Source: an uncultured Acetobacteraceae bacterium
GTDB taxonomy: Bacteria; Pseudomonadota; Alphaproteobacteria; Acetobacterales; Acetobacteraceae
Direction: 5' to 3'
DNA length: 64,000 nt
Assembly: GCA_903895595.1 (NCBI GenBank)
Contig: CAITUP010000011.1
Coordinates: forward strand, 1 to 64,000
The notes beneath the pieces are model-generated. The model worked only from the letters and a program-made list of their open reading frames with translations, searched no databases and was not told the DNA's origin. Every line of letters starts with the position of its first letter. Within the stretch, counting starts at the first letter, position 1. Both the position numbers and the translations under genes were made by a program. Positions 1 through 9,282 of the stretch are shown piece by piece.

Positions 1-76
1 AAATATTCTTGTGAGATGGCCACCCGCATGGCATGAATGAGAACCGATATCAGCCGTAAGGGTTGGGAACGCATCC

Positions 77-2038
77 ATGCCATCGCCTTTCAAATCGCTG
101 TCGCCATACACGGCACAGATCGACCAGGGTGTCCTGGGGGATACATCGTCCGGCACATACGAACCGGGTGGTTTAGGTTCGTTCGACGTGGCATCCGGTG
201 CTTCGGGTGGTTCCGCCGGCTTCTCCGGTTCGGTCGACGGGCTCACCGGCAGTACGGGGGACCTTGGCAGCATGGGCGGCGGCTCGGGTGCGTTCAGTCT
301 TGGCGCGGGGCTGGCGGCGCCCGCGCCGACCTTGGTGACAACGTCTGGCTCCGCTCTCAAGATCAACATTGTGTGGGAAACCAGCGTCGCGTCGGCGCCG
401 AGCGCCTTTACCACGGCTGTTGTCGCGGCCGCGCAGTATATGGAAAGCCAGTTCAACAACGCGGTGACCATCAATATCGATGTCGGATACGGCCAGATCG
501 CCGGCGGTGCCATGGCCGCGGGCGCGTTGGGCGAAAGCGAATCCTACCTGCAATCGGTTAGCTATGCGTCGTTGATCGCCGCATTGCAGTCGCACAACAG
601 CGATGCAACCACGGCGTCGGTCCTGGCTTCTTTGCCGGCCACGGCGCCGGTCAGCGGCACGATCTGGCTGACCACGGCGCAGGCGAAGGCTCTTGGCCTC
701 GGGGCGGCGAACAGCACGGCGCTGGACGGATATGTCGGGTTTTCGGCGACCAACGGCTTCACCTACACCACATCCGGCGGCATCGCGGCCGGCACCTACG
801 ACTTCAACGCCGTGGCAATGCATGAGGTCAGCGAGGTCATGGGCCGGATGCTGCTGACCGGCGGCTCGATCGGGTCCACCAGAAGCAGCTACAGCCTGCT
901 CGATCTGATGCACTATTCCGCTGCTGGCGTGCGGGATTTCTCGGCGACCACGCCGGGCTACTTCTCGGTCAATGGCGGCGTGACGAACGGCGGCACGTTC
1001 AACACGGTGTCTGGCGGGGACGCGGGCGACTGGGCCAGCAGCATGGGGGCAAACGCCTTCGATGCCTATTCCAGCTCCGGCGTCGTCAACGCGGTCACCA
1101 GCGGCGATATCACCGAACTGAACGCAATCGGCTGGACCTTGGGGTCCGCGACACCGACGCCTACTCCGGCGCCTACTCCGGCGCCTACTCCGACACCGAC
1201 GCCGACACCTCCTCCGGTGCCGGCCCCCATTGTTCCGGCCCCCGGCGGCGTGGTGATCGCGGATGCGGGTTCGGTTGCCGGTGCCCTGCAGGGGACGAGC
1301 GGTCTGACCGCCAATGTCGCCCTCGCCAAATTGACCGCGGCCGGCGGCGTGGCCGGCGACCCGCTGACGTACACACTGGGCGGTGCCGGCGCTGGTTCCT
1401 TCGCTTTGACCACCGCCAGCAACGCCGCGACTTTGTCGGCCGGCGCGGCGGGCGTTGCCGGGGCCGCCAATGGCAAGGTCTATGCGCTGACCGTCACGGT
1501 TAAGGACACCAAAACCAACCTGTCGTCCGCCGCGGCGCCGATCGATGTAGTGGTTGGCAGCAGCGGCAACGACACGGTTTCCGTGGCCAGTCTGGTCGGG
1601 TCCGCGTCCACGGCGGTACCGATGTTCATCTACGGGCTGGGCGGTAGCGACAAGATCAATGCGGCGGGCACCAGCGGGAAGCTGTGGATCGACGGTGGGG
1701 CCGGTGCCGATACGATGACGGGCGGCAGCGGGGTCAACACTTACGTCTATGGTGCGACCAGCGATTCCACCGCGTCGGCGATGGACATCATCACCAATTT
1801 CGCCACGAACAAGGATCACATCGACCTGACCGGTATCGGTTCCGCGGCATTGACCTTCACGGGTTACGACCTGGGGACGCAGTTGGCCGCCCATTCCATC
1901 GGTTACCAGTTCTCCGGGCTGAATACGTTCCTGTATGTCAATACGAGCGGTGCCAGTGAGGCATTAGGCGCGACGAACATGAAGATCGAGCTGAACGGCT
2001 GGATCCCGCTAAGCGCCGCGAACGTCATGCATAGCTAA
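77..2038 (+). CDS. Secreted RTX-like metalloprotease (NF038122-like)
   Basis: A 653-residue protein. A zinc-protease motif HEVSEVMGR lies at residues 249-257; it gives two metal ligands and a catalytic Glu and matches the HE(I/V)xEVxGR pattern of NF038122-type metalloproteases. A Pro/Thr-rich linker covers about residues 359-386. A C-terminal glycine-rich module follows, with GGxDKINA and GGxGADTxTGGSGVNTYVYG segments that resemble calcium-binding RTX repeats. There is no N-terminal signal peptide. Together with the C-terminal RTX-like end this suggests type I secretion, but no type I transporter is in the window. The last ~250 residues are closely related to the next gene (2241-3197). The protease assignment rests on the motif; substrate is unknown. 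Confidence 0.8.
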   Translation: MPSPFKSLSPYTAQIDQGVLGDTSSGTYEPGGLGSFDVASGASGGSAGFSGSVDGLTGSTGDLGSMGGGSGAFSLGAGLAAPAPTLVTTSGSALKINIVWETSVASAPSAFTTAVVAAAQYMESQFNNAVTINIDVGYGQIAGGAMAAGALGESESYLQSVSYASLIAALQSHNSDATTASVLASLPATAPVSGTIWLTTAQAKALGLGAANSTALDGYVGFSATNGFTYTTSGGIAAGTYDFNAVAMHEVSEVMGRMLLTGGSIGSTRSSYSLLDLMHYSAAGVRDFSATTPGYFSVNGGVTNGGTFNTVSGGDAGDWASSMGANAFDAYSSSGVVNAVTSGDITELNAIGWTLGSATPTPTPAPTPAPTPTPTPTPPPVPAPIVPAPGGVVIADAGSVAGALQGTSGLTANVALAKLTAAGGVAGDPLTYTLGGAGAGSFALTTASNAATLSAGAAGVAGAANGKVYALTVTVKDTKTNLSSAAAPIDVVVGSSGNDTVSVASLVGSASTAVPMFIYGLGGSDKINAAGTSGKLWIDGGAGADTMTGGSGVNTYVYGATSDSTASAMDIITNFATNKDHIDLTGIGSAALTFTGYDLGTQLAAHSIGYQFSGLNTFLYVNTSGASEALGATNMKIELNGWIPLSAANVMHS

Positions 2039-2071
2039 GCGGGCCCGCGCATCAACGGTTTGGCGTTCTGA

Positions 2072-2110
2072 CAAACCCGCTCCCCAGCAATGGGAAGCGG
2101 GTTTTGTTTG
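2072..2110 (+). terminator. Rho-independent terminator
   Basis: An AAACCCGCT-CCC arm pairs with GGGA-AGCGGGTTT across a short loop and is followed by a T-rich tail (TTTTGTTTG). It sits 33 bases after the metalloprotease stop codon and separates it from the paralogous gene downstream. Confidence 0.8.
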
Positions 2111-2240
2111 CAGGAAGAGATTAAATTATTAGACTTCCATCAATTAAAAATTACATACGATTGTGAGCGCCCTTGTCGTCGTCCTCAAAACGTGTCAAAA
2201 ACCGACCTACGGTAGAAAATTGACCATTAGGGAAATCGAT

Positions 2241-3197
2241 ATGTCTAATGCCGCCAAAGCGACGCTTTCAACCGCCTGGGACCTAACACATAACATCACC
2301 GACACAGCGACCGCCACGACGACAACCACCCCCACCGCCCTGTCTGTCGCGGCCGCTCCCTTGGTGACCACCGCCGCGACCACGGCCCCTCCGGGCGGCG
2401 TGATCGACGCCGCCTCGACCAAGTTCGTGTATGCCGTCGAAGGCACGAGCGGGCTGACCGCGAACACCGCGATCACGTCATTGACCGAAGCCGGCGGCAC
2501 CGCCGGCGATGCGGTTAAGTTCACACTGGGCGGCACCGGGGCCAGTTCCTTCACTGTGACCACGACCAATAGCGTCGGCACGTTGTCCACCGGCAGCGCG
2601 GGGGCGGCAGGCGCCACCAACGGTAAGGCCTATGCCCTGACCGTGACCTGCACCGATACGGTCACCGGCCAGGCGTCCCCCGCGATTTCAACGGAAGTCG
2701 TGGTCGGCAGTTCCGGCGCGGACACCGTGTCGGTGGCCACGCTGGTCGGTGCCTCCGGCACTTCGGCAACCTGGGCCTTCATCTATGGACTGGGTGGCGG
2801 AGACAAGATCAATGCCACCGGCATGACCGGCAAGCTGTTCTTCATGGGCGGCGGTGGCGCCGACACGCTGACCGGCGGATCGGGGGTCAACACCTACGTC
2901 TACGGCAACGTCAACGAATCGACGGCGTCGGCGATGGATATCATCACGAACTTCGCCGCCAGTAAGGACCATATCGATCTCACCGGTATCGGCACCTCGG
3001 CGTTGACCTTCGCAGGCACGCTCGCCAGCACTGTCAAGACGCTGGCGGCCAACAGCATCGGCGTTCAAGCGTCGGGCGGCAACACATTCGTCTACGTCAA
3101 CAACACCGGTGCCAGCGAGGCCATAACGGCCGCGAACCTGAAAATCGAACTGCAGGGTTCGGTGGCGATCGGCGTGGCGAACATCACGCATAACTGA
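2241..3197 (+). CDS. RTX-like secreted protein, paralog of the metalloprotease C-terminus
   Basis: A 318-residue protein. I chose the ATG at 2241, preceded by a GGGAAA-like site, over the upstream GTG of the open frame because similarity to family members begins only after a Thr/Ala-rich head. Residues from about 80 to the end match the C-terminal half of the preceding protease almost segment by segment: GTSGLTAN, TLGGxGA, VVGSSGxDTVSVA, FIYGLGGxDKINA, GGSGVNTYVYG, MDIITNF and KDHIDLTGIG. It has no protease motif and no signal peptide. It is probably an exported calcium-binding or adhesive protein from the same secretion route. It looks like a duplication that retained only the secretion module. 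Confidence 0.7.
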   Translation: MSNAAKATLSTAWDLTHNITDTATATTTTTPTALSVAAAPLVTTAATTAPPGGVIDAASTKFVYAVEGTSGLTANTAITSLTEAGGTAGDAVKFTLGGTGASSFTVTTTNSVGTLSTGSAGAAGATNGKAYALTVTCTDTVTGQASPAISTEVVVGSSGADTVSVATLVGASGTSATWAFIYGLGGGDKINATGMTGKLFFMGGGGADTLTGGSGVNTYVYGNVNESTASAMDIITNFAASKDHIDLTGIGTSALTFAGTLASTVKTLAANSIGVQASGGNTFVYVNNTGASEAITAANLKIELQGSVAIGVANITHN

Positions 3198-3318
3198 TCC
3201 GCGGCCACTGTAGACTGGCCCCATTCGCGTCGGTCCCATCCGAACAGACGCCGCGATAGTGGCATGACCCCCGGTGCGAGCGTATAAGCGTCCATCGCCC
3301 GCCGGGAGTCCAAAACCA

Positions 3319-4494
3319 ATGACCGACGAAACCCTCGACCGCATCGCCGCCTTCCACCCTGAACTGACCGATATCCGCCGCGACATCCACGCCCACCCCG
3401 AACTCGGGCTGGAGGAACATCGCACGGCCGACATCGTCGCCCGCAAGCTGGAGGAATGGGGTATCGAGGTCCATCGCGGCGTCGGCGTCACCGGCGTCGT
3501 CGGCGTGCTGCGCAACGGCAACGGTCAGGCGTCGGTCGGCCTGCGCGCCGATATGGATGCGCTGCCGGTTACTGAAATCACCGACGTGCCCTACGCCAGT
3601 CAAAACCCTGGCCGGATGCATGCCTGCGGCCACGACGGCCACACCACCATGCTGCTGGGCGCGGCGAAATACCTCGCGGAAACCCGCAACTTCAACGGCA
3701 CCGTCAATTTCATCTTCCAGCCGGCCGAGGAAGGCACGGGCGGCGCGCTGGCGATGCTGAAAGACAAGCTGTTCGAACGTTTCCCCTGCGATGCCATCTA
3801 CGGCATGCACAATCGTCCGGGCATGCCGGTCGGCAGCTTCAACCTCGGCAGCGGCGTCCGTTCCGCCGGCGGCGCGTTCTTCGATATTTCCATCACCGGC
3901 AAAGGCGCCCACGGTGCTCGGCCGGAACAAAGCATCGACCCGGTGCTTGTCGCCTGCCACATCGGCACGGCGCTGCAATCCATCGTGTCGCGCAATATCT
4001 CCCCCAACGATACCGGCGTGATCAGCGTCACCCGAATCCTGACCGGCGACGCCTACAACGTCATTCCGCAGAGCGCGACGATGTCCGGCACCGTCCGCAC
4101 CATGAAGCGGGAGACCATGACGCTGATCGAAACCAACATGCGCCGCATGGTCGAAAGCGTCGCAGCCGGTTTCGGGGCCGAGGCATCGCTCGATTTCCGC
4201 CTGATTTTCGCCCCCATGGTCGCAGCCGACGACGAGGCCCGTCTGCTCGGCGATGCAGCGGCTGAATTGGTTGGTGAGGACAAAGTCCGCCGCGACGCCC
4301 CCGCCGGCATGGGTTCGGAAGATTTCAGCTTCATGCTGGAACAGGTCCCCGGCGCGCATATCGGCATCGGCAACGGTCCCAGCGCGGCATTGCACAATCA
4401 TCTGTATAATTTCAACGACGAGGCCATCCCCTACGGCGTCGCGCTGTGGGCGAAAATCACCGAGAAGAAACTGCCGAAAGGCGCCGTCGACTGA
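3319..4494 (+). CDS. M20-family amidohydrolase (hippurate hydrolase-like)
   Basis: A 391-residue cytosolic metallohydrolase of the M20D type, which cleaves N-acyl amino acids. Metal-binding segments are visible: HACGHDGHT near residue 103, PAEEGTGG near 137, and the C-terminal SEDFSFML and LHNHLYNFND. The ATG at 3319 gives the usual M20D start. The stop codon overlaps the start of the following 2Fe-2S gene (TGATG), so the three genes from 3319 to 5980 are probably one operon. That arrangement suggests release of a free amine or amino acid that is then oxidised by the downstream flavin/iron-sulfur pair; this is inference. Exact substrate unknown. Confidence 0.88.
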   Translation: MTDETLDRIAAFHPELTDIRRDIHAHPELGLEEHRTADIVARKLEEWGIEVHRGVGVTGVVGVLRNGNGQASVGLRADMDALPVTEITDVPYASQNPGRMHACGHDGHTTMLLGAAKYLAETRNFNGTVNFIFQPAEEGTGGALAMLKDKLFERFPCDAIYGMHNRPGMPVGSFNLGSGVRSAGGAFFDISITGKGAHGARPEQSIDPVLVACHIGTALQSIVSRNISPNDTGVISVTRILTGDAYNVIPQSATMSGTVRTMKRETMTLIETNMRRMVESVAAGFGAEASLDFRLIFAPMVAADDEARLLGDAAAELVGEDKVRRDAPAGMGSEDFSFMLEQVPGAHIGIGNGPSAALHNHLYNFNDEAIPYGVALWAKITEKKLPKGAVD

Positions 4495-4739
4495 TGCTGC
4501 GCCGCGCCGCCGCCGCAGACCTGACGATCCGTTTCGCCGGACAGACGGTCTCGGCGCGACAGGGCGACAGCGTAGCGGCGGCGCTGCTGGCCGCTGGCAT
4601 CGTCGCGACCCGTAACAAGCCGAGCGGTCCTTATTGCATGATGGGCGCGTGCTTCGAATGCGTCGTGTCAGTCGATGGCCGCACCGAACGGGCCTGCATG
4701 ACCGAGGTCCGCGACGGCCTGCGTATCGAACCGCTATGA
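4494..4739 (+). CDS. Small 2Fe-2S protein, HcnA/opine-oxidase-type subunit
   Basis: An 81-residue protein with Cys48, Cys53, Cys56 and Cys68 in a YCMMGACFEC...C arrangement, as in the small 2Fe-2S subunits of HcnABC hydrogen cyanide synthase, opine oxidase and D-hydroxyproline dehydrogenase complexes. It begins inside the stop of the M20 gene and its own stop overlaps the start of the FAD subunit at 4736 (ATGA). It should act as an electron-transfer subunit. The family name does not mean that cyanide is made; many homologs serve amino-acid dehydrogenases. Confidence 0.82.
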   Translation: MLRRAAAADLTIRFAGQTVSARQGDSVAAALLAAGIVATRNKPSGPYCMMGACFECVVSVDGRTERACMTEVRDGLRIEPL

Positions 4740-5980
4740 CAACCGATCTGGTCATCGTCGGCGCTGGCCCCGCCGGCATCGCCGCCGCCATCGAGGCCAT
4801 CTCGTTGGGCCTGTCCGTCACGGTGCTGGACGAAAATCCGACGGCTGGCGGCCGTATTTGGCAAGGTGCCGATCCGGAAGGTCCGGAACTCCGAATGTTT
4901 ACCCGATGCGGACTAGACACCCGATATCGCGCGGCCGTCTGGGCGATCGAACCGGATGGTACCTTATTCTTTAGCCAGAACGGAACGGCGCAGAGCATCC
5001 AGGCGCGCACGATCCTGCTGGCAACCGGAACGACCGAACGACCGGTGCCCATCCCAGGCTGGACCCTGCCGGGCGTCATGACGGTCGGCGGCGCCCAAAT
5101 CGCGCTGAAAACCGCCGGATTGGTGCCGGACAAGGGCACCTGGATCGCCGGCCAGGGGCCTTTGCTGCTGCTGTATACCGTGCAGGCCTTGCGTGCCGGC
5201 GGCCGCCCAGCCGGCGTGCTGGATATGTCCGACCCGGCCCAACGCTGGCCGGCGCTGCGGAAAATTGCCGGCTTCGGGGACATCGCAAAGGGCCTGTTTT
5301 GGCGTCTGGAAATCGCCCGCGCCGGCATCCCCTGGATTAAAACACGGGACCTGCGGGCCGAGGGCAACGGCAAACTGGAACGGATCGTCTTCGGCAACCG
5401 CACGGAGGCCGCCGATACGCTGCTGCTGCACGACGGCGTCATTCCGTCGGTGCAACTCACACGTGCCTTGGGTTGCGCACACCGCTGGAACGATACGCAA
5501 CAATGCTGGGAACCCGAAACCGACGCATGGGGCCAAACGTCCATCCCGAACATCTACGTCGCGGGCGACGGAGCGGGGATAAACGGGGCCGAAGCGGCGA
5601 CCAAAGCCGGTCGAACCGCTGCCCGAGCCATCGCTGGAAAACGCGAAACGCCGCCCCGCAAACCCACGATCCGCCCGTTCCTGGACACGCTCTACCGCCA
5701 CCAGGCGATGGCGCTGACCGACGAAACCCTGGTGTGCCGTTGCGAGAACGTCACTGCCGGCGCGATCCGGGAAGCCGCCGCGATGGGTTGCCTCGGCCTG
5801 AACCAGCTTAAAGCCTACACCCGCTGTGGCATGGGCCCGTGCCAGGGCCGCATGTGCGCCCCCACTGCCGCCGAGGTTCTGGCCGAAGCGCGCAACGTGC
5901 CGGTTCATGAGATCGAACCGTTGCGCACCCGCTTCCCCACGAAACCCCTGACGGTTGGGGAATTGGCTACTCTACCCTAA
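4736..5980 (+). CDS. FAD/NAD(P)-binding oxidoreductase with BFD-like 2Fe-2S domain (HcnB-type)
   Basis: A 414-residue protein. The N-terminal FAD motif is VIVGAGPAGIAAA and a second dinucleotide site lies at GQGPLL. The C-terminal BFD-like iron-sulfur domain has Cys334, Cys336, Cys364 and Cys369 (CRC...CGMGPC). This is the architecture of HcnB, OoxA and hydroxyproline dehydrogenase subunits. The start at ATG 4736 overlaps the previous stop; the longer upstream frame is ignored. The usual third subunit, a D-amino-acid-oxidase-like flavoprotein (HcnC/OoxB), is not adjacent. The stop overlaps the 3' end of the converging hydrolase by three bases. Confidence 0.85.
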   Translation: MTTDLVIVGAGPAGIAAAIEAISLGLSVTVLDENPTAGGRIWQGADPEGPELRMFTRCGLDTRYRAAVWAIEPDGTLFFSQNGTAQSIQARTILLATGTTERPVPIPGWTLPGVMTVGGAQIALKTAGLVPDKGTWIAGQGPLLLLYTVQALRAGGRPAGVLDMSDPAQRWPALRKIAGFGDIAKGLFWRLEIARAGIPWIKTRDLRAEGNGKLERIVFGNRTEAADTLLLHDGVIPSVQLTRALGCAHRWNDTQQCWEPETDAWGQTSIPNIYVAGDGAGINGAEAATKAGRTAARAIAGKRETPPRKPTIRPFLDTLYRHQAMALTDETLVCRCENVTAGAIREAAAMGCLGLNQLKAYTRCGMGPCQGRMCAPTAAEVLAEARNVPVHEIEPLRTRFPTKPLTVGELATLP

Positions 5981-6720
5981 CCCCGATTCGCCCGGAGGAA
6001 CCGCCGCACCCGGTCGATCGTGCGTGCCTTCAGCTCCGGCGGATCGCGCCATGGGAACACGGTTATTTCCGCGTTCGGGCACAGCGACGCGACGTCTACC
6101 GACGTCACAAGAGGATGCGCCGGCGTTTCGTCCGGCAGCACCAGGATCGGCGTTTGGCAAGACCGAGCGAATTCCTCCGTCACGCTGTAGACGAATTTCG
6201 GATAGTCGCGGTACAGCTGATGCAGGTAGGGCGGCACCTGTTCCATGCTCAGATCGGGGCGTTTGGGCAGAAGTTCAGGCGCCCACACCGTCATGCCGGA
6301 ATTATACATGTAATCCGGGTGGTCCGGGTGATGCCCGACGGTCTGCACCAGCACCCCGCCCATCACGCGATCCGGCGCCCGTTCCATCAGCTTCATCGCG
6401 AAGCAGCCGCCGATGCAGTTGCCCATGAACAGGAATTTGTCGACGCCGAGATAGTCCAGCAGCCCCAGCTGATCGTCGGCGAAGGCATTCCACGGGTTGG
6501 ATGATGGGATCGGCCCACTTGATTCGCCGCCATTGGCGTTGCGCTGATCCAGGGTGATGCAACGAAACTCATCGCTGAAAACCTCCATGGAATTGAACAC
6601 CGCGGTCTTCCAGTTGCTGATCCGCGAGTTCAGCCCGCCCCCGGGGACGAGCAGCAGCGGGAAGCCGCTTCCGGCTTCTTCATAGCGAATGCGCACATCG
6701 CCTTTTTCGTAGAACGGCAT
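5977..6720 (-). CDS. Alpha/beta hydrolase with a Cys at the nucleophile position
   Basis: A 247-residue alpha/beta-hydrolase. The oxyanion loop LVPGGG lies near residue 25 and the nucleophile elbow reads GNCIGG with Cys102 instead of the usual Ser. Cys nucleophiles occur in dienelactone hydrolases, so the enzyme may still be active; this is inference. It is the last gene of a tight minus-strand operon: the GMC oxidoreductase ends 6 bases upstream of its start. Its stop overlaps the converging FAD gene. Substrate unknown, perhaps an ester or enol-lactone made by the GMC enzyme and the SDR. Confidence 0.75.
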   Translation of the reverse strand: MPFYEKGDVRIRYEEAGSGFPLLLVPGGGLNSRISNWKTAVFNSMEVFSDEFRCITLDQRNANGGESSGPIPSSNPWNAFADDQLGLLDYLGVDKFLFMGNCIGGCFAMKLMERAPDRVMGGVLVQTVGHHPDHPDYMYNSGMTVWAPELLPKRPDLSMEQVPPYLHQLYRDYPKFVYSVTEEFARSCQTPILVLPDETPAHPLVTSVDVASLCPNAEITVFPWRDPPELKARTIDRVRRFLRANRG

Positions 6721-6726
6721 GGTGTC

Positions 6727-8436
6727 TCAAGCTCCTGCGAGAATGGCGTCCGCAATTTTTTCGGCGGTCATCAGAACGGGGAAATTTGTATTCGCACACG
6801 GCACCACGGGGAAGACCGAGGCATCCACCACGCGCAGCCCGTCCACGCCGCGCACGCGGCCGGCGTTGTTGGTCACGGCCATCGGGTCGTCGTCTGCCCC
6901 CATCCGGCAGGTGCAGGAGGCATGCCACACGCCGACGGATGCTTTGCGCACGAACGCCTCCAACGCGTCGTCGTCGGTCAGCATGTCGTGCAGAGTCACG
7001 CCCTCCATCACCAAGGTTTTGATCAGGTAGGACCGCAGCGCCGCCGGGCCGTCGAGGAAGCGGCCGAGGATATCGGTGATGAATTTGTTCTTCTTGCTGT
7101 GAAGCCCGACCTGGCGAACCTTGTCGCTGTAGCTGGCAGGGAACGGATCGGTGGTGACGGTCTGCATGATCGGCGTCAGGTGCATGGCGCTGAAGCGGCG
7201 AATGCCGTCCATCATCCGTTCCAGATCGCGTTGATCCGATAGCAGATTGAAATCGACCGCCGGCTCATCGTTCGGGCTGGCAGATTGCAGCTTGACCTCA
7301 CCGTTTTCGGAATAGGTTTTGTAGACGGTGACGATGAACGACCCGATCTGCTCGCCGACACGATGCCAGGACGTTTTGTTGGTCACGACGGTCATCATGT
7401 CGCCGGCCGGAATGCCCGGCAGGTTCGACGAATACCGCAGCGCGGTATAGATATGCCGCCGCGAGTAATCGTGAATAATACGCGCATGCGGCTTCAAAAA
7501 TGCCGCCACCGCCGCAGCCGGATGGTCCTGCAACCGCTGCCCCACGCCCGGCAGCGCCACCCGCACATCGATCCCGAGGTCCCGCAGATGCCCGGCCGTA
7601 CCGATCCCGGATCGCATCAAATGCGCCGGAGAATGGATCGCACCGGACGACAGGATTATTTCGCGACCTTGAAACTCCTGCGGCCGGCCGCCGACGGTCG
7701 CCTTCACGCCTTTGCAGACCAACCCGTCGAAAATCAGCCCGGTCGCCACGGTGTCGGTGGAAATTGTCAGATTTTCCCGCAGCCGGGTGCCGGGGTCCAA
7801 ATACCCGATCGCGGCGGAAACCCGGCGCTCGAACGCGTTGGAAATGGTGATCGGAAAATACCCGTCCTTCCATTCCGCGTTTTGATCCAGGATATAATCC
7901 CAGCCCGCTTCCTTGAACGCCTGCGCTGTCGCTTTCGCGTGTTCAGGCCACAGATCGGGGAAAATGCGGCGGACCGGGATACGGCCTTCCTTACCGTGAT
8001 ACGGGCCTTCGAAGTCCATATCGCGCTCGACCTTCTTGAAATAGGGAAGCACGTTGTCCCAGTTCCAGCCGGTGGCGCCGCGCGCGTGCCATTCGTCGTA
8101 GTCGCTGGGTGCCCCGCGATTGGCCAGTTGCCCGTTGATCGACGATCCGCCGCCCAAAATGCGCGCCTGCTCGTAAGTGCGCAGCGGCGGGCGCTTTTCC
8201 TCGGGATTATTGTGCGAAATGACCTCGGTCGTGACCTTCAATTTATTCCAGGTAAACGCGGGGTTCAGATAGGCCGTGCCGGGATAGGAATCCAACACCG
8301 CCGCCGGAACCTTGCCATGCGGCGTATCTTGCCCTGCTTCCAGCAGCAGTACTTTATTCCCGCTCCGAGCCGACAGCCGGTTGGCGAGCACCGAGCCGGC
8401 GGAGCCGCCGCCGACGATGATGTAATCGTAGATCAT
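6727..8436 (-). CDS. GMC-family FAD oxidoreductase (choline dehydrogenase-like)
   Basis: A 569-residue glucose-methanol-choline oxidoreductase. The N-terminal FAD motif is GGGSAGSVLANRLS; the GMC signature region is GGGSSINGQLANRG around residue 90. The C-terminal catalytic pair appears as WHASCTC and NTNFP. The length is normal for soluble alcohol dehydrogenases of this family. It sits between the SDR (15-base gap) and the hydrolase (6-base gap) in one operon. It probably oxidises an alcohol to an aldehyde or ketone and passes electrons to the respiratory chain; the substrate cannot be read from sequence. Confidence 0.9.
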   Translation of the reverse strand: MIYDYIIVGGGSAGSVLANRLSARSGNKVLLLEAGQDTPHGKVPAAVLDSYPGTAYLNPAFTWNKLKVTTEVISHNNPEEKRPPLRTYEQARILGGGSSINGQLANRGAPSDYDEWHARGATGWNWDNVLPYFKKVERDMDFEGPYHGKEGRIPVRRIFPDLWPEHAKATAQAFKEAGWDYILDQNAEWKDGYFPITISNAFERRVSAAIGYLDPGTRLRENLTISTDTVATGLIFDGLVCKGVKATVGGRPQEFQGREIILSSGAIHSPAHLMRSGIGTAGHLRDLGIDVRVALPGVGQRLQDHPAAAVAAFLKPHARIIHDYSRRHIYTALRYSSNLPGIPAGDMMTVVTNKTSWHRVGEQIGSFIVTVYKTYSENGEVKLQSASPNDEPAVDFNLLSDQRDLERMMDGIRRFSAMHLTPIMQTVTTDPFPASYSDKVRQVGLHSKKNKFITDILGRFLDGPAALRSYLIKTLVMEGVTLHDMLTDDDALEAFVRKASVGVWHASCTCRMGADDDPMAVTNNAGRVRGVDGLRVVDASVFPVVPCANTNFPVLMTAEKIADAILAGA

Positions 8437-8451
8437 GACCGTTTTCTTCCC

Positions 8452-9207
8452 TCAATCGATCCAGGCGCCGCCGTTCACGTCCAGGATTTCTCCGGTCGTG
8501 AAGCTGGCCTGCTCGCCCGCCAGATAGGTGACCGCGTCGGCCACCTCGTCGCCGCGTCCCAGCCGCCCGACCGGCAGTAAAGTCTTGATGCTTTCGGGCA
8601 AATTCACCGTCATCGCCGAGGCAATCGGCCCCGGCGCGACGCAATTCACGGTGATGCCGTCGGCGGCCAATTCCTTCGCCAGATACAGCGTCAGGGCATG
8701 CACCCCCGCCTTCGCCGACCCATACGCCACATTCCCCGCCTTATCCTGGTCCGCTCGGTTTAACCAAGGCCGGGGATTGCCGCCGTTCTTCGCCAAAAGG
8801 GAGCCGATATTCACGATCCGCCCATACCCCGCCTTGCGCATGGCCGGGATGACGGCCTGGCAGGAGAAAAAGACGCCTTTCAGGTTGATCCCCATCACGC
8901 GGTCCCACTCGGCCTCGGCCAGCGTTTCGGCATTGCCCACCGACACCACGCCCGCGACGGTCACCAAGATGTCGATTTTGCCGAAACGGTCCAGCGTCCG
9001 GTCGGCCATGCGGCGCAGCGCTTCGGTGTCGGTGACATCGACAATCTGGTCCAGCACATCGCCGCCAATCGACTGTGCCACGGCGGCGCAACCGTTCCGG
9101 CCGGCGAGGCTCAGTTGTGCCCCCTCCGCCGCGAACCGGCGCGCGATGGCGCTGCCGATGCCGCCCGCCGCGCCCGTGATCAACGCGACTCTGCCTGCCA
9201 GACGCAT
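8452..9207 (-). CDS. SDR-family oxidoreductase (FabG-like)
   Basis: A 251-residue classical short-chain dehydrogenase. It has the cofactor motif TGAAGGIG near residue 12, an active-site Ser in NIGS, and YGSAK with catalytic Tyr and Lys. The start at 9207 follows a strong purine-rich ribosome site (GGGGGGA); the longer open frame upstream lacks one. First gene of the SDR-GMC-hydrolase operon. It starts 75 bases from the divergent rsmB, so both promoters must fit in that gap. Confidence 0.88.
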   Translation of the reverse strand: MRLAGRVALITGAAGGIGSAIARRFAAEGAQLSLAGRNGCAAVAQSIGGDVLDQIVDVTDTEALRRMADRTLDRFGKIDILVTVAGVVSVGNAETLAEAEWDRVMGINLKGVFFSCQAVIPAMRKAGYGRIVNIGSLLAKNGGNPRPWLNRADQDKAGNVAYGSAKAGVHALTLYLAKELAADGITVNCVAPGPIASAMTVNLPESIKTLLPVGRLGRGDEVADAVTYLAGEQASFTTGEILDVNGGAWID

Positions 9208-9282
9208 GTTGTCCCCCCGTTTGAAACGCGGCGGCAGGATGCGCGATTGGCGCGAACGGGTCCAGCACGGCATAAGCACGTC

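Noticed and set aside
173-1894. 573-codon minus-strand open frame under the metalloprotease
   Set aside because: Shadow frame; the plus-strand protein has a protease motif and a paralog that shares its frame.
3184-5553. 789-codon minus-strand open frame
   Set aside because: Antisense to the M20 hydrolase and HcnAB-like genes, which have clear family motifs. The translated sequence has no recognisable domain and is Arg-rich as expected for shadow frames in high-GC DNA.
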